From the NCBI RefSeq assembly GCF_008634025.1, contig NZ_PDCM01000002.1, forward strand, positions 4,071,501-4,135,500: 64,000 bases of DNA, in the 5' to 3' direction. This DNA comes from Streptomyces albofaciens JCM 4342 (GTDB lineage Bacteria > Actinomycetota > Actinomycetes > Streptomycetales > Streptomycetaceae). This document shows, piece by piece, positions 1-7,530 of the stretch (position 1 is the stretch's first letter; each line of letters begins with the position of its first letter). Made by a program: the position numbers and the translations under genes. The notes beneath the pieces were generated by a model that did not search any database, was not told the DNA's origin, and worked only from the letters and a program-made list of their open reading frames with translations.

Positions 1-212
1 GGGCGCCGGACCGCGTCCTCGCCGTCGTAGCGGAGCTGTCCGGTGGTGGGCCGGGTGAGGGTGGCGGCGATGCGCATCAAGGAGGACTTGCCGGCGCCGT
101 TGGGGCCGAGCAGGCCCAGCAGCCCGGGCCCCATGCGGAGGGTCAGGCCGTCCACGGCCTGCTTGCCGCCGCGGTAGACCTTGCTGACGCCGAGGAGTTC
201 GAGGGTGGTCAT
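1..212 (-). CDS. ABC transporter ATP-binding protein (partial, C-terminal part outside window)
   Basis: The first 70 residues of an ABC ATPase that runs off the left edge. It starts MTTLELLGVSKVY and carries a Walker A motif GPNGAGKS at about residues 36-43, so it should bind and hydrolyse ATP to power a membrane transporter. The Q-loop, signature and Walker B motifs lie outside the window, so import or export cannot be decided; the RYDGED segment after the first strand is typical of drug- or antibiotic-type exporters. The ATG overlaps the stop of the upstream lipoprotein gene (ATGA, 209-212), which implies translational coupling and a shared operon. Confidence 0.85.
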   Translation of the reverse strand, partial: MTTLELLGVSKVYRGGKQAVDGLTLRMGPGLLGLLGPNGAGKSSLMRIAATLTRPTTGQLRYDGEDAVRR

Positions 213-763
213 GCGCCGGGGTGGTCCTTGCCGTGCGGGGCCGGCTTCGTGCTGCCGTCCGGGGCCGGCTTCGTGCTGCCGTCCGGGGGCGGCTTCATGT
301 CACCGTCCGGGGCCGGCTTCGCGCCGTTGCGTGCGCCGGTCTTCGTATCGCCGCCCGGGGTCGGCTTCGCGCCGCCGTTCAGGTCCGTCCTGGCGCCGTC
401 GCGCAGGACGGTCACGCCGCGCGGCACCTCGACCTTGAAGCGCGCATCGCAGATGGCCAGGCCGGTGCACCCGGCCTCCAGGTCGAGGGTCTGCCCCGTC
501 AGCTCCCACCGCAGCTTCTTCGCACCGCTCTTCGCGTCGAACCAGCGGGTGACCTTGATGTCCCTGCGGTCGGTGGCGACCAGGTCGGCCGGGATCTCGT
601 GGGTCTTCACGTTCAGCGTCCGGCCGGTGAACGGGAACGTCTTCACCGCGGGCGCGGCGGACTTGGCGTCCACGGAGCAGCCGGTCAGGACGAGGGCCGC
701 CAGCGGGGCGGCGCCGACCGCAGCGAGGCGGCAGCCGGACGTACGGATGCTGCGTGGAACCAC
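209..763 (-). CDS. Putative lipoprotein with C-terminal Pro/Gly/Lys repeat tail
   Basis: An exported lipoprotein of about 184 residues and unknown function. A basic, hydrophobic N-terminus leads to the lipobox LTGC, so the Cys should be lipidated and the protein anchored outside the membrane. The GTG at 763 is preferred because GGAGGAG sits about 6 bases upstream; an in-frame ATG at 799 lies before that ribosome binding site. The last 50 residues are a low-complexity tail with an 8-residue period (PDGSTKPA and variants) that resembles a cell-wall spacer. The central part (FTGRTLNVKTHEIP to EVPRGVTVLRDG) resembles small beta-sheet adhesin or DUF4097-like proteins, but I cannot assign it. It overlaps the ABC ATPase start by 4 bases, so the two probably act together. 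Confidence 0.7.
   Translation of the reverse strand: MVPRSIRTSGCRLAAVGAAPLAALVLTGCSVDAKSAAPAVKTFPFTGRTLNVKTHEIPADLVATDRRDIKVTRWFDAKSGAKKLRWELTGQTLDLEAGCTGLAICDARFKVEVPRGVTVLRDGARTDLNGGAKPTPGGDTKTGARNGAKPAPDGDMKPPPDGSTKPAPDGSTKPAPHGKDHPGA
233..330. repeat. 24-bp tandem repeats inside the lipoprotein gene
   Basis: About four imperfect copies of a 24-bp unit (core GGGGCCGGCTTCGTGCTGCC on the plus strand). They encode the repeated PDGSTKPA-type residues at the C-terminus of the lipoprotein. The frame is kept, so unit number could vary without destroying the protein. Confidence 0.75.
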
Positions 764-831
764 CGGAATCGCTCCTCCGAGGTGCGGGAATGGGTGCACC
801 TCCGAGGATCGGCGGCGAGCGGCCGGGCCAC

Positions 832-849
832 ATCTGCCGTTCGGCAGAT
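832..849. promoter_or_regulatory. 18-bp perfect inverted repeat upstream of the lipoprotein/ABC operon
   Basis: ATCTGCCG-TT-CGGCAGAT is a perfect 8-bp inverted repeat with a 2-base centre. It lies between the histidine kinase stop (894) and the lipoprotein start (763). An operator for the downstream lipoprotein/ABC genes is the simplest reading, possibly for the adjacent response regulator. A weak terminator of the preceding operon is the alternative. Confidence 0.45.
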
Positions 850-893
850 ATTGCGCGGGCAGAGCGGTCCGCCGGAACGCCCGGCGGCCCGGC

Positions 894-2132
894 TCAGGTC
901 ATCGGGAGCACGGCACGCACCCGCCAGCCCGCCCCGTGCCGCCCGTACTCCAGCGTGCCGCCGAGCGCTTCGACGCGTGCGGTGAGAGCGGCCAGACCGG
1001 TGCCGCCACCGTGCCGGGGCAGGCCCAGCGGCCCCGCCTGACGGCCTCCGCCGTCGTCGGTGACCGTCACCGCCACCCCCCGGCCGTCCCCCGCCCCGAC
1101 ACCGGCGGGAGCGCCGGCGACCTCCACGCTCACCGCTCCCGCACCGGCCGCGTGCCGCCGGATGTTGGTCAGCGCCTCCAGTACGACCCGGTGTACGGCG
1201 TCCTCGGTGGCGCGGGGCAGGGTGCCGGTCAGGGTGTCGTCGAGGGCGAGCGCCGTCCGTACGCCGGTCGCGCCGAAGCGTTCGACCATCTCGGCCAGGT
1301 CCGCGAGCCCGTACAGGCGGGTCGGCGGAAGCTCGCCCGCGTCGGCGGCGCCGGTGTCCCCGAGCGCCTCCGGAGCCCGCGCGGAATCGGTCGCCGCGTG
1401 TCCCTCCGGGTCGCGCAGCGTCCGTACCGTACGGTCCATCGAGTCCAGTGCGCGCAGGCCCGCGTCCTCCAGCCGGGCCAGCAGCTCCGCCGTCTGCTCC
1501 CGGTCGTACTCGGCGACCCGGGCGGCCTGCACCTCCAGCACGATGCCGGTGATCTCGTGCGCCACGAAGTCGTGGAGGTCGCCGGCGACTTCGAGGCGCT
1601 GGTCGCGGCGGGCCTGGGCCACCGCGCGGTGGCGGCGGTCCTCCTGGGCCCGCAGGTACAGCGCGAGGCCGCCCGCGCCCACCGCGACGAACAGGGCCAG
1701 CGCGCTCACCAGGGCGGCCGCCTCGCCCTTCACGGGCGGATCGGCGTGCAGGAACCGCAGCGGCAGCAGGACGAACGCCAGCACCGCCAGGAATCCGCCC
1801 ACGGCGGCCTGCCGGGCCGGGGCCTGGCGGATCTGCCGCGCGGCCAGCAGGAGCAGCGCCGGGGCCTCGGCGAACTCCCACAGGGCCGCATGGCTCTTCG
1901 GCCCCCGGTAGACGAGGTCGGCGGCGAGGGACAGCACGGCCGCGGTGATCACGGCGGTGGTGAGGCCGATCCGGCCCCACGGCCAGCGCATCGGCGCGGC
2001 GAACGCGGCCACGGCCGCGGGCAGCGCCGCGACCAGGACTTCGAGCGGTGCCCCGCCCCTGACCAGCGGCACCGGCAGGAGCAGGCACAGCGCCCCGGCA
2101 GCGGACCACGCCAGGCGCGGCCTGGTCACCAC
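894..2132 (-). CDS. Sensor histidine kinase (HisKA_3/NarL type)
   Basis: A 412-residue membrane sensor kinase that should autophosphorylate on His and pass phosphate to the response regulator encoded just upstream. The first 170 residues hold about five or six hydrophobic segments with no large extracytoplasmic sensor. A HisKA_3 dimerisation motif (DLHDFVAHEITG; His of DLHD is the phospho-acceptor) follows. The C-terminal HATPase_c domain has an N-box (EALTNIRRHA) and glycine-rich lid (DDGGG, GGGTGL). GTG starts are possible at 2132 and 2129; both overlap the regulator stop (2126-2128), so the pair is translationally coupled. The signal sensed is unknown. Confidence 0.88.
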   Translation of the reverse strand: MVTRPRLAWSAAGALCLLLPVPLVRGGAPLEVLVAALPAAVAAFAAPMRWPWGRIGLTTAVITAAVLSLAADLVYRGPKSHAALWEFAEAPALLLLAARQIRQAPARQAAVGGFLAVLAFVLLPLRFLHADPPVKGEAAALVSALALFVAVGAGGLALYLRAQEDRRHRAVAQARRDQRLEVAGDLHDFVAHEITGIVLEVQAARVAEYDREQTAELLARLEDAGLRALDSMDRTVRTLRDPEGHAATDSARAPEALGDTGAADAGELPPTRLYGLADLAEMVERFGATGVRTALALDDTLTGTLPRATEDAVHRVVLEALTNIRRHAAGAGAVSVEVAGAPAGVGAGDGRGVAVTVTDDGGGRQAGPLGLPRHGGGTGLAALTARVEALGGTLEYGRHGAGWRVRAVLPMT

Positions 2133-2884
2133 CGCGGGGCCTCCCGCCCCGCGTACCCCATCTCCCAGGCGTGCACCGCGATGCCGACCCGGTTCCGTAC
2201 GCCCAGCTTGCGCTGGATGCTGGCGACGTGGGTCTTGACCGTGCCCGGCGAGATGAAGAGTTCGCGGGCGATGTCGGCGTTGGTCAGCCCGGCGGCCACC
2301 TGCCCGGCGATCTCGGTCTCGCGCTCGGTCAGGGCCTCCAGGGCGCGGGGCGCGGCGGGCCGGGAACCGGTGACGTGCTTGAGCAGCCGGACCGTGATCG
2401 AGGGGCTGATCAGGCTGTCCCCGGCGACCGCCGCGCGCACGGCTTCGATCAGCAGCGCCGGGCCCGAGCGCTTGAGCAGGAAGCCACAGGCGCCGTGCCG
2501 CAGCGCGGGGTACACGTATTCGTCCAGGTCGAAGGTGGTCACGACGACGACCCTGACCTTGGGCAGCGGCTCGGCGTCACCGCCCGCCGGGCCGGTGCCC
2601 GCACCTGAGCCGGTGCCGGTACCTGGGCCGGTGCCCGGACCGGAGCCCGCCCCGGCCAGTCTGCGGGTGACCTCCAGGCCGTCCATACGCGGCATACGGA
2701 TGTCCACGAGGGCCACGTCGGGCCGCAGGGCGCGGGCCGCCTCCAGGGCCGCCACGCCGTCCGCCGCCTCGCCCACCACCTCGATGTCCGGCCGGCTCTC
2801 CAGTATCCGCCGCAGCCCACGGCGGACCATCTCCTGATCGTCCGCGATCAGCACCCGAATCGTCACGACCGGCCATCCTGTCAT
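2126..2884 (-). CDS. LuxR/NarL-family response regulator with Gly/Thr-rich insert
   Basis: Response regulator partner of the adjacent kinase. The receiver domain shows the acidic pair (IADDQE), phospho-Asp (VALVDIRMPRMDG) and conserved Lys (GFLLKRSG). The C-terminal LuxR helix-turn-helix is LTERETEIAGQVAAGLTNADIARELFISPGT. Start is ATG 2884 (GGAG nearby) or GTG 2866, six codons later. About 25 residues made almost only of Gly, Ser, Thr, Ala and Pro (2583-2655) are inserted between alpha-3 and beta-4 of the receiver domain. Most NarL-type receivers lack such a loop, so the insert likely bulges from the fold without breaking it. Confidence 0.88.
   Translation of the reverse strand: MTGWPVVTIRVLIADDQEMVRRGLRRILESRPDIEVVGEAADGVAALEAARALRPDVALVDIRMPRMDGLEVTRRLAGAGSGPGTGPGTGTGSGAGTGPAGGDAEPLPKVRVVVVTTFDLDEYVYPALRHGACGFLLKRSGPALLIEAVRAAVAGDSLISPSITVRLLKHVTGSRPAAPRALEALTERETEIAGQVAAGLTNADIARELFISPGTVKTHVASIQRKLGVRNRVGIAVHAWEMGYAGREAPRW
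2583..2655. repeat. GGTGCC/CCGGTG low-complexity repeat within the response regulator
   Basis: Short imperfect repeats of about 6-12 bp (CCGGTGCC, GGTACC and GGTGCC cores) keep the reading frame and encode a GTG/GSG/GPG-rich loop. A very similar repeat occurs in the unrelated permease gene at 9143-9190. Confidence 0.7.
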
Positions 2885-2943
2885 GACGGCTCCGGGCGGC
2901 CCCGGACAGCCGGTCCCGCCCGGAGCCGGACGCGGCCGTGGGC

Positions 2944-3837
2944 CTAGACGATGACCCCGTCGAAGCCGTACGCGGCGGCGATCCGGTGGTAGTTCCGCGG
3001 CGGCACGTCCCAGGCGAAGACCTCCATCCGGTTGCCGTGCACCCCGTGCAGCCGGTGGACGGCGGACACGTACTGCGCGTTCACCTTGGACAGCTGGGGG
3101 TTGATCTGGTCCACGTAACGCGAGTACGACGCGAGGGAGTTGACCGGCGGATTGCCGAGGAAGCCCGTGCGCACCTGGGGGACGAGGCCGTGCACCGTGC
3201 GCACGCTGGTCGCGCTGAAGCTCTGCACGACCAGCCTGCGGCGTACGTGGCTGCGGTCGAGCCAGCCCGCACCCGCGAGTTCCCTGATGATGCGGGACTC
3301 GATGCCGGGATACTGCTGCGGGTTCTTGATCTCCAGCAGCAGCCGCAGGTCGCGGGCCTCCATGCGGCGCAGGAACTCCGCGAGCGTGGGCACCCGTTCG
3401 CGCGCGAAGCGCTTGCCGAACCAGCTCCCGGCGTCCAGCCGCGCGATCTCGGCGGCCGTGAAGTCCCGCACCCGCCAGGGCGAGCGCTGCGGGAACAGCT
3501 GCTCGACGTTGGTGGTGCGGGCCAGCGTGGCGTCGTGCACCACCACGAGCTTCCCGTCCCTGGTCTGCTGTACGTCGTTCTCCACCCACTCGAAGCCCTG
3601 GCGCTCCGCGGCGTCCACCGCGGCGAGGGTGTTCTCCGGGGCCACCTGGGAGGCGCCGCGGTGCGCCACGACGACCGGGCCGCCGAACCAGGGGAACTTC
3701 ACCGCACCGGCCAGCGGAGCCGTCACCCGACCCACCGTCGAACTGGCGTTCGCCGTTCCCGTACTCGCCGGGACCAGGGCCGCGAGCAGCAGCGCGCATC
3801 CGGTGGCCACCACGACACGGAACGATCTCTGGTTCAT
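2944..3837 (-). CDS. Secreted glycerophosphodiester phosphodiesterase family protein
   Basis: A 297-residue exported GDPD-family enzyme that should hydrolyse glycerophosphodiesters to an alcohol and glycerol 3-phosphate outside the membrane. It has a Sec-type signal peptide (basic MNQRSFR, hydrophobic core, ANASS cleavage region). GDPD motifs follow: HRGASQVAPENTLAAV, then ENDVQQTRDGKLVVVHD, holding the catalytic His and metal-binding acids. A later EIKNPQQ supplies another metal-site Glu. The start at 3837 is chosen because GGGAGG lies 8 bases upstream; an upstream in-frame start at 3861 would precede that site. It appears monocistronic. Confidence 0.85.
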   Translation of the reverse strand: MNQRSFRVVVATGCALLLAALVPASTGTANASSTVGRVTAPLAGAVKFPWFGGPVVVAHRGASQVAPENTLAAVDAAERQGFEWVENDVQQTRDGKLVVVHDATLARTTNVEQLFPQRSPWRVRDFTAAEIARLDAGSWFGKRFARERVPTLAEFLRRMEARDLRLLLEIKNPQQYPGIESRIIRELAGAGWLDRSHVRRRLVVQSFSATSVRTVHGLVPQVRTGFLGNPPVNSLASYSRYVDQINPQLSKVNAQYVSAVHRLHGVHGNRMEVFAWDVPPRNYHRIAAAYGFDGVIV

Positions 3838-4019
3838 CGAGGGGCCTCCCGGGGAACGCACACCGCAGGCGGCGACGCCGGCGACGGACAGCAGTGACTG
3901 CGACAGCCTTGCCCCGATATGCCCTTAAGCATTCAAAAATGCCGCCATGCGGGGCGCGCGCTCCGGGTAGCGCACGCCCCGGCGCGCGGGGCGCCCGCCC
4001 GCCACGGAAGCGGCCCCCT
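3838..4019. other. Intergenic region with imperfect GC-rich stem
   Basis: The 182 bases between the GDPD start and the MBL-fold hydrolase stop hold an imperfect stem (GCGGGGCGCGCGC facing GCGCACGCCCC, about 3952-3983). It may terminate the hydrolase transcript. The AT-richer segment CCTTAAGCATTCAAAAATG (about 3923-3941) could hold the GDPD promoter. No gene is seen. Confidence 0.35.
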
Positions 4020-4919
4020 TCACCCCTCGCCGGCCACCAGGCGGTACGTCCCCTCCCCCGCACCGTCCCGCCGCACCAGACCGCCGGTCGGCGCCGGGAA
4101 GTGGCTGCCGAGCAGCAGGGCCCCGGTGCGCGCCACCTCGTCGAGGAGACGGCGGCGGGTCCGTACGGCCTCCTCCGGGTCGATGTCCACGCTGCTGCAC
4201 AGGTCGGGGTGGGCGAGTTGCACGGGGTGGTGCACGCAGTCGCCGGTGATGAGGGCCGACTGACCCCGGCTGCGCAGGGCGACCGCGCTCTGTCCGGGCG
4301 TGTGGCCGGGAGCCGGGACGAGGGTGAGCCCCGGGACGATCTCGGTGCCGGCGCCGGCGACATCGATCAGGTCCAACTGACCGTGTTCCCGTACGGGTTC
4401 GACCGAGTCGCGGAACATCTGGCGGCGGCTCTCCTCCATTTCGACGCCGGACCAGTAGGCGTACTCGGCGCGCGCGGTGAGGTACCGGGCGCGGGGGAAC
4501 GTCGGGCGCCAGCCGCCGTCGGGGGCGAGGCGGGTGTTCCAGCCGACGTGGTCCGCGTGGAGGTGCGTGAGGATCACGTAGTCGACGCTCTCCGGCGGGA
4601 ATCCGGCGGCGGCCAGCCGGTCGAGGTAGGGCGTGTCGAGCTGGTGCCAGGCCGGGTTGGCGCGCGTCTTGCCGTTGCCGATGCCGGTGTCGACCAGGAC
4701 GCGCAGGCCGCCGATCTCCAGCGCGAAGGTCTGCACGGCGGCGCGGAGGGTGCCGTCGGGCCGCGCGAACGACGGCGCGAGCCAGGGCACATCGGTGACG
4801 ACTCCCGGCGTCGCGTCGGGGAGCAGCCAGGCACCGGTCTCGGGCGGCAGCGCCACCTCGTCGACGCGGTGCACGACGATGTCGCCGATGCGCCAGGGGG
4901 TTTCGGGGCGGGTGGTCAT
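4020..4919 (-). CDS. MBL-fold metallo-hydrolase
   Basis: A 299-residue cytoplasmic metallo-beta-lactamase-fold hydrolase. The zinc motif HLHADHVGWN (HxHxDH) near residue 119 and the later GHTPGQSA and GDCVHHP motifs supply the dinuclear metal ligands. The family includes AHL lactonases and related ester or lactone hydrolases; the true substrate is unknown. A clear GGAGG lies just before the ATG at 4919. It is divergent from the AtzG-like/amidase pair across a 186-bp region with a long inverted repeat, which suggests shared control and possibly a shared hydrolytic pathway. Confidence 0.83.
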   Translation of the reverse strand: MTTRPETPWRIGDIVVHRVDEVALPPETGAWLLPDATPGVVTDVPWLAPSFARPDGTLRAAVQTFALEIGGLRVLVDTGIGNGKTRANPAWHQLDTPYLDRLAAAGFPPESVDYVILTHLHADHVGWNTRLAPDGGWRPTFPRARYLTARAEYAYWSGVEMEESRRQMFRDSVEPVREHGQLDLIDVAGAGTEIVPGLTLVPAPGHTPGQSAVALRSRGQSALITGDCVHHPVQLAHPDLCSSVDIDPEEAVRTRRRLLDEVARTGALLLGSHFPAPTGGLVRRDGAGEGTYRLVAGEG

Positions 4920-5001
4920 GGAGGCCTCCGTACGGGCGGGAGCGGGAGGGGCGGACGAAGCCGGGAGCAGGGAGGCGTCCGACCCGAGCCCCGTAAAAGC
5001 T

Positions 5002-5054
5002 AAGCATTTGCGTTTGTTGAGCCTAGCCCCCTACGCTCACCAAACGCAAAGCTT
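5002..5054. promoter_or_regulatory. Long inverted repeat in the divergent promoter region (probable repressor operator)
   Basis: Arms at 5002-5022 and 5035-5054 are nearly perfect reverse complements (20 of 21 positions with one bulge). The core is TTTGCGTTTG facing CAAACGCAAA. The region is markedly AT-rich for this genome and lies between two divergent starts. The TTTGCGT element recurs in the palindrome before the nearby tetR gene (7514-7530), so this is a likely TetR-regulated operator; that link is inference. Confidence 0.6.
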
Positions 5055-5105
5055 TTGCTTTAGCGCGATCCCAGAGCCGCCCCCGCCCACTCCCCCGGAG
5101 GCCCC

Positions 5106-5330
5106 GTGTCCTCGCCCGCACACCCCCCGCTCCCGCCCGACCACCTCGCCCACCTGGCCCGGCGCGCCGGACTGCCGCTCCCGTCCGGCCGCCTGGCCGG
5201 TGTCGCGGCGACCGTGCACGCCATCGACACGGTCCTCGGCGCACTGCGCGGCGTCCCGCTGGGCGAGACCCCGCCCGCGCCCTCCTTCACCGCCGTGCCC
5301 GGCGTCACCCCCTCCCGGAGGACCTCATGA
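5106..5330 (+). CDS. AtzG-like small amidase-associated subunit
   Basis: A 74-residue protein resembling the AtzG/GatC-like (DUF4089) subunits that pair with amidase-signature enzymes. The leucine- and alanine-rich pattern (LARRAGLPLPSGRLAGVAATVHAIDTVLGALRGVPL) and the Pro-rich tail (ETPPAPSFTAVPG) fit that family. The GTG start has GGAGG five bases upstream. The stop overlaps the amidase ATG (ATGA, 5327-5330), which implies coupled synthesis of a heteromeric enzyme. The role as stabilising subunit is inferred from the family. Confidence 0.65.
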   Translation: MSSPAHPPLPPDHLAHLARRAGLPLPSGRLAGVAATVHAIDTVLGALRGVPLGETPPAPSFTAVPGVTPSRRTS

Positions 5331-6760
5331 GCAGCCTTCCCACCGAGCCGTACCGGCTCTCGCTGACCGAAGCGGCCCGCCTCGTCGCGGACCGCTCCCT
5401 GTCCCCCGTCGAACTCACCACCTCCGTCCTCGACCGGACCGAGGCCGTGGAGCCCAAGCTCGGCGCCTACGTGTCGGTGGCCCGCGAGGCCGCGCTGCGG
5501 TCCGCCGCCGAGGCCGAGCGGGAGATCGCCGCCGGGCGGCTCCGGGGACCGCTGCACGGCGTTCCGGTGGCGCTGAAGGACCTGATCGACGTCGCGGGCG
5601 TACCGACCACGGCCAGTTCCCGGGTACGGGCGGACCACGTAGCGGACGCGGACGCCGCCGTGACCGAGCGGCTGCGCGCGGCCGGCGCGGTGCTGACCGG
5701 CAAGACCCACACCCACGAGTTCGCGTACGGGCTGACCACCCCGCAGACCCGCAACGCCTGGTCGCCCGAGCACGTACCCGGCGGTTCCAGCGGCGGTTCC
5801 GCGGCCGCCGTCGCCGCCGGCACGGCCACCTTCGCCCTCGGTACGGACACCGGCGGCTCGATCCGCGTCCCCGCCGCCCTCAACCACGTCGTCGGCCTGA
5901 AGCCGACGTACGGCCTGGTCCCCCGGCACGGCGTGACGTCCCTGTCGTGGTCGCTGGACCACGTGGGCCCGCTCACCCGCACGGCGGCCGACGCGGCCCT
6001 GGTCCTCCAGGCCCTCGCCGGACACGACCCGCGCGACCCGGCGTCCCTCGCCCACCCGCGCGAGGACTACACCCGCGCCCTCGGCGCGCCGGTCGCCGGA
6101 CTGCGCGTCGGCGTCCCCGTCAACTACTACTTCGAGCGCGTACAGCCCGAGGTCGAGGCCGCGGTCCGCACCGCCGTCGACGCGCTCACCGCGCTCGGCG
6201 CCACCGCCGTGCCCGTGCGCGTCCCGATGACGGAGTACGTGCACGCCGCCCAGTGGGGCCTGATGGTCCCGGAGGCCACGGCGTACCACCAGGACATGCT
6301 GCGGGCCACGCCCGGGCTGTACGCCGACGACGTACGCGTCCTGCTGGAGGCGGGCGAGTTCGTCCCGGCGACCGACTACATCCGCGCCCAGCGCACCCGG
6401 ACGCTCATGCACCAGCGGTGGCTGGCGCTCTTCGACGGGACCGACGGCGCGGAGGGCGCCGGCGGTATCGACGTGATCGCCGCGCCGGCCGTCCCGGCCA
6501 CCGCCGCCCGCGCCGGGCAGGCGGAGTTCACCTGGGCCGACGGCTCGGCCGAGTCGGTCTCCGACGCGTACGTACGGCTCTCCGCACCCGCCAACCTCAC
6601 CGGCTTCCCGGCGCTGTCCGTGCCCGTCGGCCGCGACGGCGCGGGGCTGCCCATCGGCATGCAGCTGATCGGCCGTCCGCTGGCCGAAGCCACCCTGCTC
6701 CGGCTGGCTCACGCCTACGAGAGCGCCCACCGGCCGGTGCCGGAACTCGCGCCGCTGTAA
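5327..6760 (+). CDS. Amidase-signature family hydrolase (AtzE/GatA-like)
   Basis: A 477-residue cytoplasmic amidase that cleaves C-N amide bonds with a Ser-cisSer-Lys triad. Visible residues are Lys84 (ALKDLIDVAG), the cis-Ser in PGGSSGGSAA (154-155) and nucleophile Ser178 (DTGGSIR). The GLKPTYG motif follows, as in GatA and AtzE relatives. It overlaps the AtzG-like gene by 4 bases, so the pair probably forms one enzyme. It is not a housekeeping GatA: no gatB or gatC operon is nearby. The substrate is unknown; the divergent lactonase-like hydrolase suggests a small catabolic module. Confidence 0.85.
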   Translation: MSSLPTEPYRLSLTEAARLVADRSLSPVELTTSVLDRTEAVEPKLGAYVSVAREAALRSAAEAEREIAAGRLRGPLHGVPVALKDLIDVAGVPTTASSRVRADHVADADAAVTERLRAAGAVLTGKTHTHEFAYGLTTPQTRNAWSPEHVPGGSSGGSAAAVAAGTATFALGTDTGGSIRVPAALNHVVGLKPTYGLVPRHGVTSLSWSLDHVGPLTRTAADAALVLQALAGHDPRDPASLAHPREDYTRALGAPVAGLRVGVPVNYYFERVQPEVEAAVRTAVDALTALGATAVPVRVPMTEYVHAAQWGLMVPEATAYHQDMLRATPGLYADDVRVLLEAGEFVPATDYIRAQRTRTLMHQRWLALFDGTDGAEGAGGIDVIAAPAVPATAARAGQAEFTWADGSAESVSDAYVRLSAPANLTGFPALSVPVGRDGAGLPIGMQLIGRPLAEATLLRLAHAYESAHRPVPELAPL

Positions 6761-6762
6761 AG

Positions 6763-6810
6763 GCTGTCAGGGCTGTCAGGGCTGTCAGGGCTGTCAGGGC
6801 TGTCAGGGCA
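6763..6810. repeat. Five tandem copies of a 9-bp unit (GGCTGTCAG)
   Basis: Immediately after the amidase stop, the unit GGCTGTCAG occurs five times in perfect register. It is in the convergent gap between the amidase and tetR stops and is non-coding. It looks like a slippage-prone simple repeat; a terminator role is not evident. Confidence 0.9.
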
Positions 6811-6865
6811 GCATGAGCCGCATGCGCTGCGTCAGCCGTGCGTGCCGTAAGAGCCCGAGCCCGCG

Positions 6866-7501
6866 TCAGGCGGGCAGCAGCCGCTCCACCAGGCTCCGGG
6901 CGTAGTCCGCCGCGCCCGGGCCGGTCTCCGGCCCGGGCCGGAACAGGATGCGGTACATCATCGGCGCCACCAGGTGGTCCATGACCGCCTCCAGCTCCGG
7001 CACCGCCTCGCCCCGGGCGCGCGCCCGGTCCAGGACCGTGCGTACCTGCTCGGCGGCGTAGCGGGAACACTGCCCGGCGTTGCCGCCGTCCGGGTCACCG
7101 GCCAGCGCGTCGCGGATGTACGCGCGGCCGGCCGCGGACGCCATCTCCTCAAGGAACTGCTCGGCCCAGGCCCTCATGTCGGCACGCAGCGAACCGTGGT
7201 CCTCCGGCGGCCCCTCCGGCCGCAGCCGCTCCACGGCCACATCCGACAGCAGCTCCTGCAAGTCGCCCCACCGCCGGTACACGGTGGACGGTGTGACCCC
7301 GGCCCGCGCCGCGATGACCGGCACGGTCAGCCCGTCCCGCCCCCGCTCGGCGATCAGCTCCCGTACGGCCCGGTGGACCGACTCCTGCACCCGCGCACTG
7401 CGGCCACCGGGGCGGGCGGCCTTGCGGACACCCTTGGCGCCCGCCGTCCCGGCCCCCGGTGCGCGCTCCTGTGCGGACTCCGCGCTCCTGCTGGCATTCA
7501 C
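6866..7501 (-). CDS. TetR-family transcriptional regulator
   Basis: A 211-residue repressor-type regulator. The N-terminal TetR helix-turn-helix (AVRELIAERGRDGLTVPVIAARAGVTPSTVYRRWGDLQELL) binds DNA, and the C-terminal helices should bind an unidentified ligand. GTG at 7501 is taken as start; a basic, disordered stretch of about 30 residues precedes the HTH. A 17-bp near-palindrome containing TTTGCGT lies immediately upstream (7514-7530) and probably mediates autoregulation. The same half-site in the 5002-5054 operator suggests that it controls the divergent hydrolase and amidase genes. Confidence 0.88.
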   Translation of the reverse strand: MNASRSAESAQERAPGAGTAGAKGVRKAARPGGRSARVQESVHRAVRELIAERGRDGLTVPVIAARAGVTPSTVYRRWGDLQELLSDVAVERLRPEGPPEDHGSLRADMRAWAEQFLEEMASAAGRAYIRDALAGDPDGGNAGQCSRYAAEQVRTVLDRARARGEAVPELEAVMDHLVAPMMYRILFRPGPETGPGAADYARSLVERLLPA

Positions 7502-7513
7502 CAGCCCACCTTA

Positions 7514-7530
7514 ACGCGAATTATTTGCGT
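7514..7530. promoter_or_regulatory. 17-bp near-palindrome before tetR
   Basis: ACGCGAATTATTTGCGT has one mismatched pair around a T centre, and is AT-rich in a 72% GC background. It sits between the ProC-like stop and the TetR start, where a self-controlling TetR operator is expected. Confidence 0.6.

Noticed and set aside
228..2837. 869-codon plus-strand frame over the lipoprotein, kinase and regulator
   Set aside because: The minus-strand genes have complete family motifs; this frame is low-complexity and is a shadow.
6763..6810. 9-bp repeat as an intrinsic terminator
   Set aside because: It has no dyad symmetry and no T tract; a simple sequence repeat is the better description.
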